Source of the DNA: Schizochytrium sp. CCTCC M209059
Taxonomy: Eukaryota; Sar; Bigyra; Thraustochytrida; Thraustochytriidae
Direction: 5' to 3'
Length of the DNA: 64,000 bases
NCBI GenBank assembly: GCA_000818945.1
Contig: KN805420.1
Coordinates: 82,033 to 146,032 of the forward strand
Part shown: positions 39,299-48,233 of the stretch, in pieces
Numbering within the stretch: position 1 is the first letter of the stretch
Layout of the letters: each line of letters starts with the position of its first letter
The notes under the pieces: generated by a model
What the model was told of the DNA's origin: nothing
Seen by the model: the letters and a program-made list of their open reading frames with translations, nothing else
Databases searched by the model: none
Translations under genes and position numbers: made by a program

Positions 39299-42076
39299 TT
39301 ACTTGTGTGATGGGAGAATCTGGCGAAGAGGGGGAGTTTTGTCCCAGTCCGAACGCGATCTTGAGACATCATCGCTTGCGAGCGTTGCGCGAGCGTCTGC
39401 AATGGCTGCAGTGGTACCATGATACCATTTGCGGTTGGAGCGGCGCCCGTCGAAAGAAGCCGTGAATCGGTCGCGAGTAGAACGCACGCCAGCATCCTTT
39501 GGCATGTGGTTCCGCGAAGGAGCATCTTCCGAGTTTGCCACGACGCCAACGCTTGCCGCTAAAATGCGCGGACCTGTGTCGTTCATGCTGCGGGCGTCAG
39601 GAAAAACGCACCTCCTCTCGTCTCCATGCTCATTCTTAAAAGTGCGTTGATGCTTTGCGCTCATTCCCTCTTCTCCGACAGGGCGCATTGGCGCAAACTT
39701 GAGTTTCCTATTACTTGTAAAGGTTTTCGCGCAGGTGCTACTTCCCACGCTTTTCGCCATTCGATTCGCTTCTTGCTGCCCTCCATGTGCAGCGTCATCC
39801 CCGCGTCGAAACTTCAGTTCCTGTCGCTTCACGTTGGACTTCGGGGCCAACTTTCCGTCTTGACGCCTAGAAAGGCCATTGCTGTCAATGTAGTCGAGCC
39901 CTGGGCTGATGGAGCTGCTGTCGCTGCCTCCACTCTTCAATTGCAGAGGGGGGATGAACTGCCGACCTCGACAGCTGCCCCGACTTAGGACACTATCCGA
40001 GCTCCTACTACTGAGAGAGAGCGCATGTCTGTCCACAATTCCAGCGTCGCTAGATTCATATGAATCCTCGAACTGGGACAGATCTTCCACGGGTGATAGG
40101 TCGTGACGCAGTGCGAAAGAGTTCATCGCGTCCTGAACCATTTCAAACGGATCACTAATAACGCGCACCGTTTGTGGTCTGGACAATAGTTTGCAAGCTC
40201 CCCCATTCGTGCAAGAATAGTTTTCTCCGCTCTCTCTGCCTGCAGCTTCACACAAATTCTTGCGGAACAAAACGACCTTGTTCCTCTTATGATTGCCTCG
40301 TCGCGTCGCTTTTGATTCTTGTCCAGCCTGGGTTGATTTCAAAAGCTTGGGTAGGAGGGCATTGTTCTGAAAGGGCGTTGACGTAGCGGAAGATTGACGC
40401 GCTTGATTTGCGTTAGATTTTTGTCTTTCCAGAGAGTGCTTGGTGCTTGGACAGGGTCTCGAATTGTGCTTTGAATTGATCCTTAGCTTGTGTGCAGATG
40501 CTGCACTGCCCGCTGCGGGCTCGATGTGAAAACCAGGTGGTAGATGCAGCTCAACGCGCTCGTCCTCAGCTTCCTGAGAACGAACGCGACTTAGATCGAG
40601 CTTTGCTGGTGCTATTGGGGAGGGCTTGGAGATTGAAGATGGAGCTTGACGGCCCGCTAAAGGTGATGTCGAGGACATTGATCTCCTTTTCATATCGTCT
40701 TCGCTCGAAAAACTTGACGGTGTCCCCGGAGAAAGTTGTTGGTGCTGCGCATCAGCCTCTTGCAGAGAATCTCGATTAATTTCTCGCTCTGGCCTTCGCT
40801 GCAGACGGCGCCTCCGCTGCCGCGGAGATTCCGTTCCCGCCTCTGGTGATCCTGAGAAAACGATTTCCTCGCCAGGGGGCGCATACACAGCTGATCGAGA
40901 AGTCGTAAGAGGCGCGAGATTGTCAGCCGCGAGTGTTCCGCTGACCGCGCGCTCTTTAGCGCGTGTGACAAAAGGAAAGAGCAGGATCGTAGACACGTCG
41001 GGCCGATCTTTTGGGTTTTGCTGAAAACAAGCTTGAAGAAAGTCGCAGCCGTGGGTGGAGAGGCCTGCGGGAATATCAGGTGTGCTCTGCCCGCAAGCAA
41101 TATGGTACATTGCAGTGACTGCATTTGAAAATTGATGCCATGGTGGTTTACCCGTCAACATCTCTACGACGGTACAGCCGACACTCCACATGTCAGCCTT
41201 TTTCCACATGCGCTCTGGCTGGTCTTCTCGAATAACTTCGGGGGCCATCCACATGGCGGTCCCCTTAATCCCGTATGCGGCACCAGTGTAGCGCGCAGAC
41301 CGCGATGACGAACTCCAGATACGTTTAGCGGCGCCAAAGTCTGCTAGTTTTATGGTCCCTTCGTGGGTGACCAAAACGTTGCCGCCTTTGATGTCACGGT
41401 GCGCGACGCCATTGAGATGCAAGTACTCCAATCCAAGCAAGAGTTGCCGTGTGTAAACGCGAACGACTGACTCTTCAAGCGAGTGAAAGCGTTCAAGCAA
41501 TCCACATATGGATCCCCCCGACACGTATTCAAGAAAGATGCTGATGGACGTTTCGCATCTCTCGTATCCGAGGTACTGCACAATATTCTCGTGCTTGCAC
41601 TGCTGCAGAGTCTTGATTTCATTTTCGAGCGCCGATAAATCCTGCATTCCAGCGGGGCTATAGTCAAAGTCTTCAATCTGCTTTGCGGCAAAGAGCTTGC
41701 CGTTGTCCAGATTGAGAGCTAAATAAACGCTACCGTACCCGCCTTTGCCAAGTAATTGACCCCTTTTCCAGCGGGAGATAGACCCTTGGACGGTTTGGGG
41801 ATGATCACGGTTCTCGTTTGGCGCCTGCAAACTAAAGTACTTGCTAACATCTGCATCGAGTCCATGACTCTCGCTTCCACCATCCCTCTCGGTAAGCTGA
41901 GTTAATGCTCGGCTTGAGGAGAGATCATCGTCCATACTACGCGCTGAGTCAGAAAACTTGACGCTGTCTTGGGACAGACTATCAGCTGCTGGCGAGCGAA
42001 GGTCCTCTATATCGTCTCTTTTCGAAGCTTCGCATGTGACAGACGTACCGTCATCTCTGCACATCGAGTGCTGCAT
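39299..42076 (-). CDS. MAP3K-like (STE11/MEKK family) Ser/Thr kinase
   Basis: 925 residues, ATG at 42074-42076. The kinase domain is near the N-terminus (about 103-372): glycine loop GKGGYGSV (110-117), Lys132, HRDIKGGN (226-233), DFG (246-248), and GTAMWMAPEV. The HRDIKGGN and GTxxWMAPE signature is typical of MEKK/ANP-type MAP3Ks. The remaining 550 residues are Ser/Arg/Lys-rich, probably disordered, with no second domain seen. Putative role: top tier of a MAPK cascade. The kinase fold has all catalytic residues. MEKK-class MAP3Ks usually put the kinase at the C-terminus; here it is at the N-terminus. Confidence 0.88.
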   Translation of the reverse strand: MQHSMCRDDGTSVTCEASKRDDIEDLRSPAADSLSQDSVKFSDSARSMDDDLSSSRALTQLTERDGGSESHGLDADVSKYFSLQAPNENRDHPQTVQGSISRWKRGQLLGKGGYGSVYLALNLDNGKLFAAKQIEDFDYSPAGMQDLSALENEIKTLQQCKHENIVQYLGYERCETSISIFLEYVSGGSICGLLERFHSLEESVVRVYTRQLLLGLEYLHLNGVAHRDIKGGNVLVTHEGTIKLADFGAAKRIWSSSSRSARYTGAAYGIKGTAMWMAPEVIREDQPERMWKKADMWSVGCTVVEMLTGKPPWHQFSNAVTAMYHIACGQSTPDIPAGLSTHGCDFLQACFQQNPKDRPDVSTILLFPFVTRAKERAVSGTLAADNLAPLTTSRSAVYAPPGEEIVFSGSPEAGTESPRQRRRRLQRRPEREINRDSLQEADAQHQQLSPGTPSSFSSEDDMKRRSMSSTSPLAGRQAPSSISKPSPIAPAKLDLSRVRSQEAEDERVELHLPPGFHIEPAAGSAASAHKLRINSKHNSRPCPSTKHSLERQKSNANQARQSSATSTPFQNNALLPKLLKSTQAGQESKATRRGNHKRNKVVLFRKNLCEAAGRESGENYSCTNGGACKLLSRPQTVRVISDPFEMVQDAMNSFALRHDLSPVEDLSQFEDSYESSDAGIVDRHALSLSSRSSDSVLSRGSCRGRQFIPPLQLKSGGSDSSSISPGLDYIDSNGLSRRQDGKLAPKSNVKRQELKFRRGDDAAHGGQQEANRMAKSVGSSTCAKTFTSNRKLKFAPMRPVGEEGMSAKHQRTFKNEHGDERRCVFPDARSMNDTGPRILAASVGVVANSEDAPSRNHMPKDAGVRSTRDRFTASFDGRRSNRKWYHGTTAAIADARATLASDDVSRSRSDWDKTPPLRQILPSHK

Positions 42077-42636
42077 TGCATGGGTGTCCTGGGCGGCGGC
42101 GAAGCTGTTCGTTTGCTCTCTCCCTCTTGCTCTTTCTTTGTCAAAGTCCTTTCGGTGACAGTTGCGTCTTTGAAAGCACGTGCGCTCGCTCGCTCACTTC
42201 GCCTGCTCGGAGTCGGTGCTCTGGCTCGCAAGACGGCAGATCACGTGCGTTCTGATGAGCCTGGCCTAGCCTGGCCCATCAAAGTTTGATGGGCTGACGG
42301 AGACGGGCGCGGCCAAATTAAACTGCACCTAGCAATCCATTTTGGCATAGCATAACTTACAGAGTGCCAGCCTTAGTCCGAGCCTAGCTTGGACGGGGAG
42401 CCCGGGTCACCACCGCTCGGTTCGCGGTGCCTGTCTTTCCAACGGTCATTTTTTTTTTAAAGGCCCAAGGCCTGCTTCGATTAGGCCTAGGCCTACATTG
42501 GTTGGCATACGAGATAGAAAAAAAGCGACCATCGATTAATTAACATTGGTGCTTTCATCGGCCAGTCTTCTCTTATCAGATGGGGGGCTCATGGCGCGTC
42601 AGACCGAGCTGACCCTGATTCATCATCTGACTGACG
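42077..42636. promoter_or_regulatory. Divergent promoter region with perfect palindrome
   Basis: 560 bases between the MAP3K and the cyclic-nucleotide-binding gene. Contains a 21-base perfect palindrome at 42274-42294, a poly-T run near 42450, and AGGCCTAGGCCT at 42482-42496. Confidence 0.5.
42274..42294. promoter_or_regulatory. 21-base perfect inverted repeat
   Basis: GCCCATCAAA-G-TTTGATGGGC: 10-base arms with a single central base. Located about 200 bases upstream of the MAP3K start and 340 upstream of the other gene. A dimeric transcription-factor site or a cruciform is possible. Confidence 0.4.
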
Positions 42637-43851
42637 ATGCACCGCGCTATCGCTGGATCCCTCGCAGCCTTTCGCAGGGGCGAGAGTGCTGCTGCATGCA
42701 AGTTTCCTCTTGACAGGCGGGAACAAGCTTTCGCGACGACCATGTCAAGACGAACGACGGGAGTCCCTCCGCGATTCGCAGGAATGATGCATAAACGCGC
42801 CGAGGTGGCGCGACAATGGGTTCGACTTGCCATTGGGCCTGAAAGACTTGCCTGGATTCTTCACGCGGGAAATGTCCTCGCAGTCGGCGCGGCATCGAGC
42901 GAAGACATGCTGCAACTTCGAAGCTTTATGGCGTGCGCAAGTGGGTGCAGCATTGGCTTCAACTTGCTTCAGGCGCGACCATTGCTTGCGCCTGCTGCGT
43001 GGGGACTTTTCTTTCTTGGACTCCACACGTACCATATCAGGCGGATTCTTTTGGAACGTGAGCCTTTGGCACTCTCGCAGGATGAGCATGAGCTGTATTC
43101 GCAGGCATTCATGGCGTATGGTTTTACGCCTCGCTCTTTCAAGAAAGTACTGAAAAGTTCCACCGCGACATGGGAAACGATCAAGCTTGGGGAGCCTATT
43201 GCAAAAGAAGGCCATAATCAGCCGAGGGCTGCCTATGTGCTCTCGGGAAGTGTACTCGTGTACGCTGGCGACGTTTTAATAAACCGAGTCGATGTCACGC
43301 CAGGCGAAACACACGGGGGTTGGACAACGCATCCTTGGCGATCCGATATTGAGGAACGTGGCATTCGCAAGTGGAAAACAACTGTAGTCGCAGCGTCAAA
43401 CGTTCGGCTTGTGAGCTTTGACATTCGAAAGTTTTCCACTTTCATTAAACAGGATCCGCAACTTATGGCCGCTGCAGACCGTCTTCATATCGATGATTTG
43501 CGAGGCAAGCTTCGCGGCTCACACGCGGAAAAGACGAGACAAATAGATGATCTCAAGGCCCAGCTGGATGCGCAAGTAGAGGCATCATATTTGGCAATGG
43601 TTCGGCTGGCCGTGTCTGACGGCGTGCTCACTCGACACGAGATCGAGCGTTGTCGAGAATACCGCGTGCAGCACGGCATCACTGTTGAGCAGCATGAGCG
43701 CGTGCTCAGGTCCGTTGGCTGGTGCCACGCTGACTTTGCACCTAATGTCTGCATGAGTAATATGCTTCGCGACTCCGTTCGTGCCACGCAGGTCGAGACG
43801 GCTCTGCGCGCGGGAACCAGCAGCCCCACCACCGACACCCCACTCAGATGA
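42637..43851 (+). CDS. Membrane protein with cyclic-nucleotide-binding-like domain (Popeye-like)
   Basis: 404 residues from the ATG at 42637; a second ATG at 42742 (MSRRTTGVPP) is also plausible. Two to three hydrophobic segments (about residues 76-135) are followed by a Popeye/cNMP-binding-like beta-roll (about 160-280: WETIKLGEPIAKEG, YVLSGSVLVYAGDVLINRV). It lacks the classic phosphate-binding cassette FGE...PRAA, so ligand binding is uncertain. Then comes a helical C-terminal region of about 120 residues with a coiled coil (HAEKTRQIDDLKAQLDAQVE). Popeye proteins are cAMP-responsive membrane adaptors in animals. The resemblance is in layout and the N-terminal part of the roll. Confidence 0.6.
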   Translation: MHRAIAGSLAAFRRGESAAACKFPLDRREQAFATTMSRRTTGVPPRFAGMMHKRAEVARQWVRLAIGPERLAWILHAGNVLAVGAASSEDMLQLRSFMACASGCSIGFNLLQARPLLAPAAWGLFFLGLHTYHIRRILLEREPLALSQDEHELYSQAFMAYGFTPRSFKKVLKSSTATWETIKLGEPIAKEGHNQPRAAYVLSGSVLVYAGDVLINRVDVTPGETHGGWTTHPWRSDIEERGIRKWKTTVVAASNVRLVSFDIRKFSTFIKQDPQLMAAADRLHIDDLRGKLRGSHAEKTRQIDDLKAQLDAQVEASYLAMVRLAVSDGVLTRHEIERCREYRVQHGITVEQHERVLRSVGWCHADFAPNVCMSNMLRDSVRATQVETALRAGTSSPTTDTPLR

Positions 43852-44119
43852 CCATTTTAACCCAACTCTAGCCAGCCACCACCACCGACCAGGCGACGGG
43901 TCCGAGTGTCGTCATGATGCGTGCCTTCGTTCGAGAAAACTCTCGCGGGTCAATGACCGCAGATCTTCGCACCCCCATTTCATTGACGAGTCCCCATTGT
44001 GACACCGACACCTTCCAGCACGGACCAAATCGCGTTCTCGAAAAAGGAGGAAGGACGCTACGTACAAGTCCCGAAGCAAACTAGCAAGCGCTGGCCAGCG
44101 CAGGCCAGCTCGCAGCGCC

Positions 44120-44644
44120 ATGGTGCGCGTGGAGCGGGATGTGGGCGGCGGACAGTGGAAGGCGTCTCGCACGTGGCCGTCGTCCTCCGCGTCGACGTCC
44201 GAGCCGCGGGACCTGGCGTCGGAAAGGCGCAAAGTGGGTCACCAAGTTTTTGGCGACGCCCGTCGCGCGAGGATGGGGCTCGGAAGGTTCGAGGACGAGG
44301 CCGCGCTCCGAGGCCTGACGACGCTCGCAAAGGCCCATCGGCGCGTCGCAAAGTTCGCAGGTCACCTTTGCGCGCTTTCGCCATCGGCCACTGCACTGGA
44401 AGTCATGCAAGGCGGCGGTGCTCTCGTTCCGCAGCCGGGGACTTGGGCATATGCGCGTTGGCTCGAGACGCTCCACGCATTTCCAGAAGGCACGCGTGGT
44501 GGACAGGTTCTTGCTGAATGGACAGCATTCTTCCATGCGTCTGGCCCGGCTGTTGGCCGCGCACTGCGACGGTTTTTGGTCATATCTGCGCACCTCTCGG
44601 CGCCGGTTTACACAACGTCAGTCCAACCAGTTGACGTCTGGTAA
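44120..44644 (+). CDS. Hypothetical 174-residue protein
   Basis: ATG at 44120, stop at 44644. The composition is coding-like from about residue 50 on (FEDEAALRGLTTLAKAHRRV, WLETLHAFPEGTRGGQVLAEW, FLVISAHLSAP), probably all-helical. No signal peptide, TM segment or known motif. An overlapping plus-strand frame (44418-44858) is longer at the 3' side but looks less protein-like. Not recognised. Confidence 0.45.
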   Translation: MVRVERDVGGGQWKASRTWPSSSASTSEPRDLASERRKVGHQVFGDARRARMGLGRFEDEAALRGLTTLAKAHRRVAKFAGHLCALSPSATALEVMQGGGALVPQPGTWAYARWLETLHAFPEGTRGGQVLAEWTAFFHASGPAVGRALRRFLVISAHLSAPVYTTSVQPVDVW

Positions 44645-44889
44645 ACTTGTCTACACGCACTTTGCCAAGGGCAAGCTGCAAGTACGCGCGCACCTTTGTG
44701 GTTGGAGAAAGAAGCGAAGAGCTGATATTCACGCTTTCGCCCTGACGACCTTGTATACACAAAAAAACATAACTATAAATTTGAGTATCTCTTTTCATGC
44801 GTTGAATTCATTACAACGAGGAAAGCACGCGGTGGAGCCAACCAAGACTCGGGGGTGATTCGATGGGCTTTCGTTCGAACGCCATCCAT

Positions 44890-47649
44890 TCACTCTTCTT
44901 CGTCATCGCTAGAGTCCGAGGATATGTCAGAAAAATGTTGCTTGCCATCGTCTGGGCCAATTTCCACATCTGAATTTAGTTCCTCCTCCTCCAGAGCAAA
45001 CCAGGGAGGCAAGCTTGCCCGCGTATACATATCGCTCACCACATCCGAGGGCTGGACTCTGATCACACGAAGACGGCCCTGCGCATCATCTGCATCAATA
45101 GAGCCCACATGCGCTGGCGTGCTCGTGAGACGCATCTTGGGTTCCATCTCATTGCGTGGTTTGCGAGACTTGACGATGGCCTCATTCATTGCACCGCTCA
45201 AGACCATCTGCACGCCACTCTCTTGAAACTTGTCCAGAAATCGGTCACAAACAGTACGAGGCATGACCGGAATTCCTTGCGCTACCGCAGAGTCGGCGTC
45301 TGCAGCATCGTAAAACCACATGTGGTGTGAGACGACAAGCACATGGCGGGCGCAAAGTTTGCCTTCAAGCACCTGATGCTCCAACCATTCGGCCTGGCGC
45401 GCAGCAGTCTTGGCACTCCTTCCATGATTGTGGCTACTGCTGGTCTCTGCCTTCTCGCCATCCAGATCCTCTCCTTCTGTGGCAAGCAGGCTGAGCTCAA
45501 AAGAGTCGATGACGAGTATCATGACTCCCTGAACGTAGAGAGAATAGTAGTTGTCGCCAAAGTCTGTCCGATACTTGTCGGTAGGACGCCCATCGGGAAC
45601 GCAGACGACTGCGATGGCCGAATCTAAACGACAGAGCGCAGGTTTCAGTTCATGAGCCTCTCCTAGTGCACCTCCACAAATGACGAGCCGTGGCGCCGGT
45701 TCCAGACGGTTGACACGGCGCATCGTTGCCTCAATGGTAGCAGTCGTGGCGCCTGCAAGAGAACCGAGATGCACAAGAAGAAAGGATTCGTGGAATTTGC
45801 CCTCTTCTGGCTCGGAAAGCCCTGCAAATTGATGACGTTCAGCGCGATGGAAGCGAGCAGCTTCGTCGGATTCAAAGAAAAGCTTAAAGATGTTCTGATT
45901 GCGAAGCGCCAAGCGCTGCGCAAGCATGCCCATGATGCAGTTGCGGATGCGTGAGCCCGCGCGGGAGTTCGAAAAGGTCCCAACGGTGCGTGCCCAAGCG
46001 GGCAGCGTTTTTTGCTTCGGGAATTCGGGCAACCGAACGTCCGCACCCGGCCCCTTGAGCGGCGGTGGCGGTCCCGTGAGCACCCGCACAGTGGCTTGTG
46101 CGCAAATTTCAAAAAGTGAAGGCACAGGTCTGGTTGGACGCAGCAATATGGCGGCGAAATCAACGCCTGCAAAGGCTGGATGTTGCTTAATGGATGCTAG
46201 ACAGTCTGTGGCGCCAATGCGGTCTTCCGGTGTCTCGACAAAAACTCGCTCAAGAAGGTCCTGCAGAGCTGGTGAAAAGTAGTTTGGCATTTCGTAGTTG
46301 AGAGCCTGGGTTTTGAGAAAGGTCAGGTAAGGGCTGTTGCCCTTGAAGGGAATGCGACCACTGTGAAGCTGAAAAAGAGTGGTTGCTAGTGCCCAGAGAT
46401 CCAGAGCATAGGTCGGTGCTGCTTTGCCCGCGATAGCCTCGGGACTCATGTACTCTGGTGTGCCAACAAAGTTCGGACCATTTAGGGCTGTATCATCAGT
46501 ATCATAAGCCGTGCCGAAATCGATGAGCTTAAGCTGCTCAATTCGGCCCCCATACGCTGGGTCTGCAAAGAGCATCATGTTTTCCGGTTTGATATCGCGG
46601 TGAATAACGTGTTGGGTTTGAAGGTACTCGAGCGCATTGACAATTTGCGCCGCGTAAAAAAGCGCTTCTGAAGGAGGAAGACCCACCAGAGCAGTGCGTC
46701 CGTACCTCATTCGGGCCCAAAGTTCGCCGGCTGTCGCCAGCTCGCTCACGTAGTAGAGACAGCGAGTGTCCTGCATGGTGAAGAAGAGTTTGACGACGTT
46801 GGGATGATTCAGCCGCAGCAGCAGTTTCTTTTCCATGTGAAGCTCGTTATTCAGATTGGGATGCCTTCTGGACATACGTTTCGCTTTCTCCTTGTCGACG
46901 CTCTTGATGGCAAAGCGCTCTCCTGTGCGGGAAAATACGGCGCTATGTACCTCGGAGTAATTACCCTCGCCAAGGAGCTCGTCGACCTCAAACATGCTCA
47001 TGGACAGCTTTGTGGGACAGCCTTTGATACTTTTGTGCTTGGCCACGTAGGCGTCTACCTTGTCCTGAGCCGACTTCAAGCCTGTTTGCTTTTCGAGCGT
47101 CTCGACACGGCGGCGCAGCCACGAGTTGTCTGGCTCGAGATCAGCAGCCACGCAGTACGCGTCGCGTGCCTCTTCAAGGAGACCCAGTTCAGCCAAGGCC
47201 TGTGCCTTTCGGTGGTGTGCCTTGACCCACGCAGGGCGCAAGGCGACGGCCTGCTCGGCATCGCGAAGAGCGGCTTCGAAGTCGCCCAGCTTTGCAAGTG
47301 CTGCCGCACGGTTGCACAGAAGTGCTGGCAAGAGCTCCACGCTTTGCACAACCGTCTGCGACTCTCCATCCCCCCTGGTTGCCGCTGCGGCCGCGGCCGC
47401 GCGGGCAAATCTCGTCAGCGACGCGGCGGCTGCACCGGCGCGATTCACGAGCGCAAGGCTCTCTTGTTTCGAGTTGTCGTCGTTGTCGTGGTCGTCGTCC
47501 CGCTTGCCAGCGTCATCGCCGGGGCTGCCAACTGCCTCCAACACGGCGGCGATTGCCTCGGCGTAGAGCGCCGCGGCCTCGTCGAACTTGCCCGAGGAGA
47601 ACGCCTCGTTCCCGCGCACCTTTAGCTCTTCGGCGCGCGCCGCTGCCAT
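44890..47649 (-). CDS. TPR + PDK1-like AGC kinase + degenerate CPPED1-like phosphoesterase fusion
   Basis: 919 residues from the ATG at 47647-47649 (GTG extension above). Residues 1-180 are TPR repeats of the Hsp90/Hsp70 co-chaperone type, with an acidic insert. Residues 219-495 are a PDK1-like kinase: GEGNYSEV, Lys249, HRDIKPEN (350-357), DFGTA (377-381), VGTPEYMSPE. No PH domain follows. Residues about 620-890 align by eye with human CPPED1/CSTP1: CGGALGEA, RPTDKYRTDFGDNYYSLYV, RQAEWLEHQV, VVSHHMWF, LSGAMNEA. The metal ligands of that phosphatase family (CGDLVHA, GNHD, GHYH) are replaced, so the domain is probably catalytically dead. CPPED1 is reported to act on Akt, the substrate PDK1 activates, so the fusion may couple scaffold and kinase. 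Acidic Ser-rich C-terminus. Confidence 0.85.
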   Translation of the reverse strand: MAAARAEELKVRGNEAFSSGKFDEAAALYAEAIAAVLEAVGSPGDDAGKRDDDHDNDDNSKQESLALVNRAGAAAASLTRFARAAAAAAATRGDGESQTVVQSVELLPALLCNRAAALAKLGDFEAALRDAEQAVALRPAWVKAHHRKAQALAELGLLEEARDAYCVAADLEPDNSWLRRRVETLEKQTGLKSAQDKVDAYVAKHKSIKGCPTKLSMSMFEVDELLGEGNYSEVHSAVFSRTGERFAIKSVDKEKAKRMSRRHPNLNNELHMEKKLLLRLNHPNVVKLFFTMQDTRCLYYVSELATAGELWARMRYGRTALVGLPPSEALFYAAQIVNALEYLQTQHVIHRDIKPENMMLFADPAYGGRIEQLKLIDFGTAYDTDDTALNGPNFVGTPEYMSPEAIAGKAAPTYALDLWALATTLFQLHSGRIPFKGNSPYLTFLKTQALNYEMPNYFSPALQDLLERVFVETPEDRIGATDCLASIKQHPAFAGVDFAAILLRPTRPVPSLFEICAQATVRVLTGPPPPLKGPGADVRLPEFPKQKTLPAWARTVGTFSNSRAGSRIRNCIMGMLAQRLALRNQNIFKLFFESDEAARFHRAERHQFAGLSEPEEGKFHESFLLVHLGSLAGATTATIEATMRRVNRLEPAPRLVICGGALGEAHELKPALCRLDSAIAVVCVPDGRPTDKYRTDFGDNYYSLYVQGVMILVIDSFELSLLATEGEDLDGEKAETSSSHNHGRSAKTAARQAEWLEHQVLEGKLCARHVLVVSHHMWFYDAADADSAVAQGIPVMPRTVCDRFLDKFQESGVQMVLSGAMNEAIVKSRKPRNEMEPKMRLTSTPAHVGSIDADDAQGRLRVIRVQPSDVVSDMYTRASLPPWFALEEEELNSDVEIGPDDGKQHFSDISSDSSDDEEE

Positions 47650-48233
47650 CTTCGCGCTCACGCCTTGCTGGCTCACAGACGAGCGTTTGAGAGTGATCTA
47701 ATGTGGCTTTGGTTTACCTTGGCCGTCGCAACAGCCTTCATCAACCGTTGATGACAAAGACAGTCACTGTGAAGTTCCGTTCCATTCATAGCGAAGCTTT
47801 TGTACAAGATGCCGACCACGAGGGAAATAAAATCATCCATCATCCCCAGCCCCGCTCGCGCCATCCTCACGACTTCTTAAAGCCGAATAGGCCTAGGCCT
47901 AGACCTAGGCCTAGACGCAGATCGAGGGCTTATCGCTGATGCCATTGGGTATGGTGGGTCCTTAACCGCCTTTTATTGTAGAGTCAACTTGTACGAGGCC
48001 TATAACCCAATAGGCCTTGGCATAGGCCTAGGCCTGCGAGCGACTGCGACTCAGAGTGCCATCTTTAGCCTCGGCGTAGTGCAGGGCTGCTGCGGCTGCG
48101 GCTGCTGCTGCTGTTGCTGCTGCTGCGGCTGCGGCTGCGGCTGCGGCTCCTGCTGCTGGTGCTGCTCCTGCTGCTGGTGCTGGAAAAGTGCGTGGGTTCT
48201 TTGTGCTAATCTAACTTGCCCGCCTGCCAAAAG
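47650..48233. promoter_or_regulatory. Divergent region with AGGCCTAGGCCT palindromes and CTG/GGC repeats
   Basis: About 580 bases. Palindrome clusters lie at 47888-47914 and 48011-48034. A low-complexity tract (48088-48182) of GCTGCTGCGGCTGCG-type trinucleotides lies just before the transporter start, probably in its 5' leader. Confidence 0.5.
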
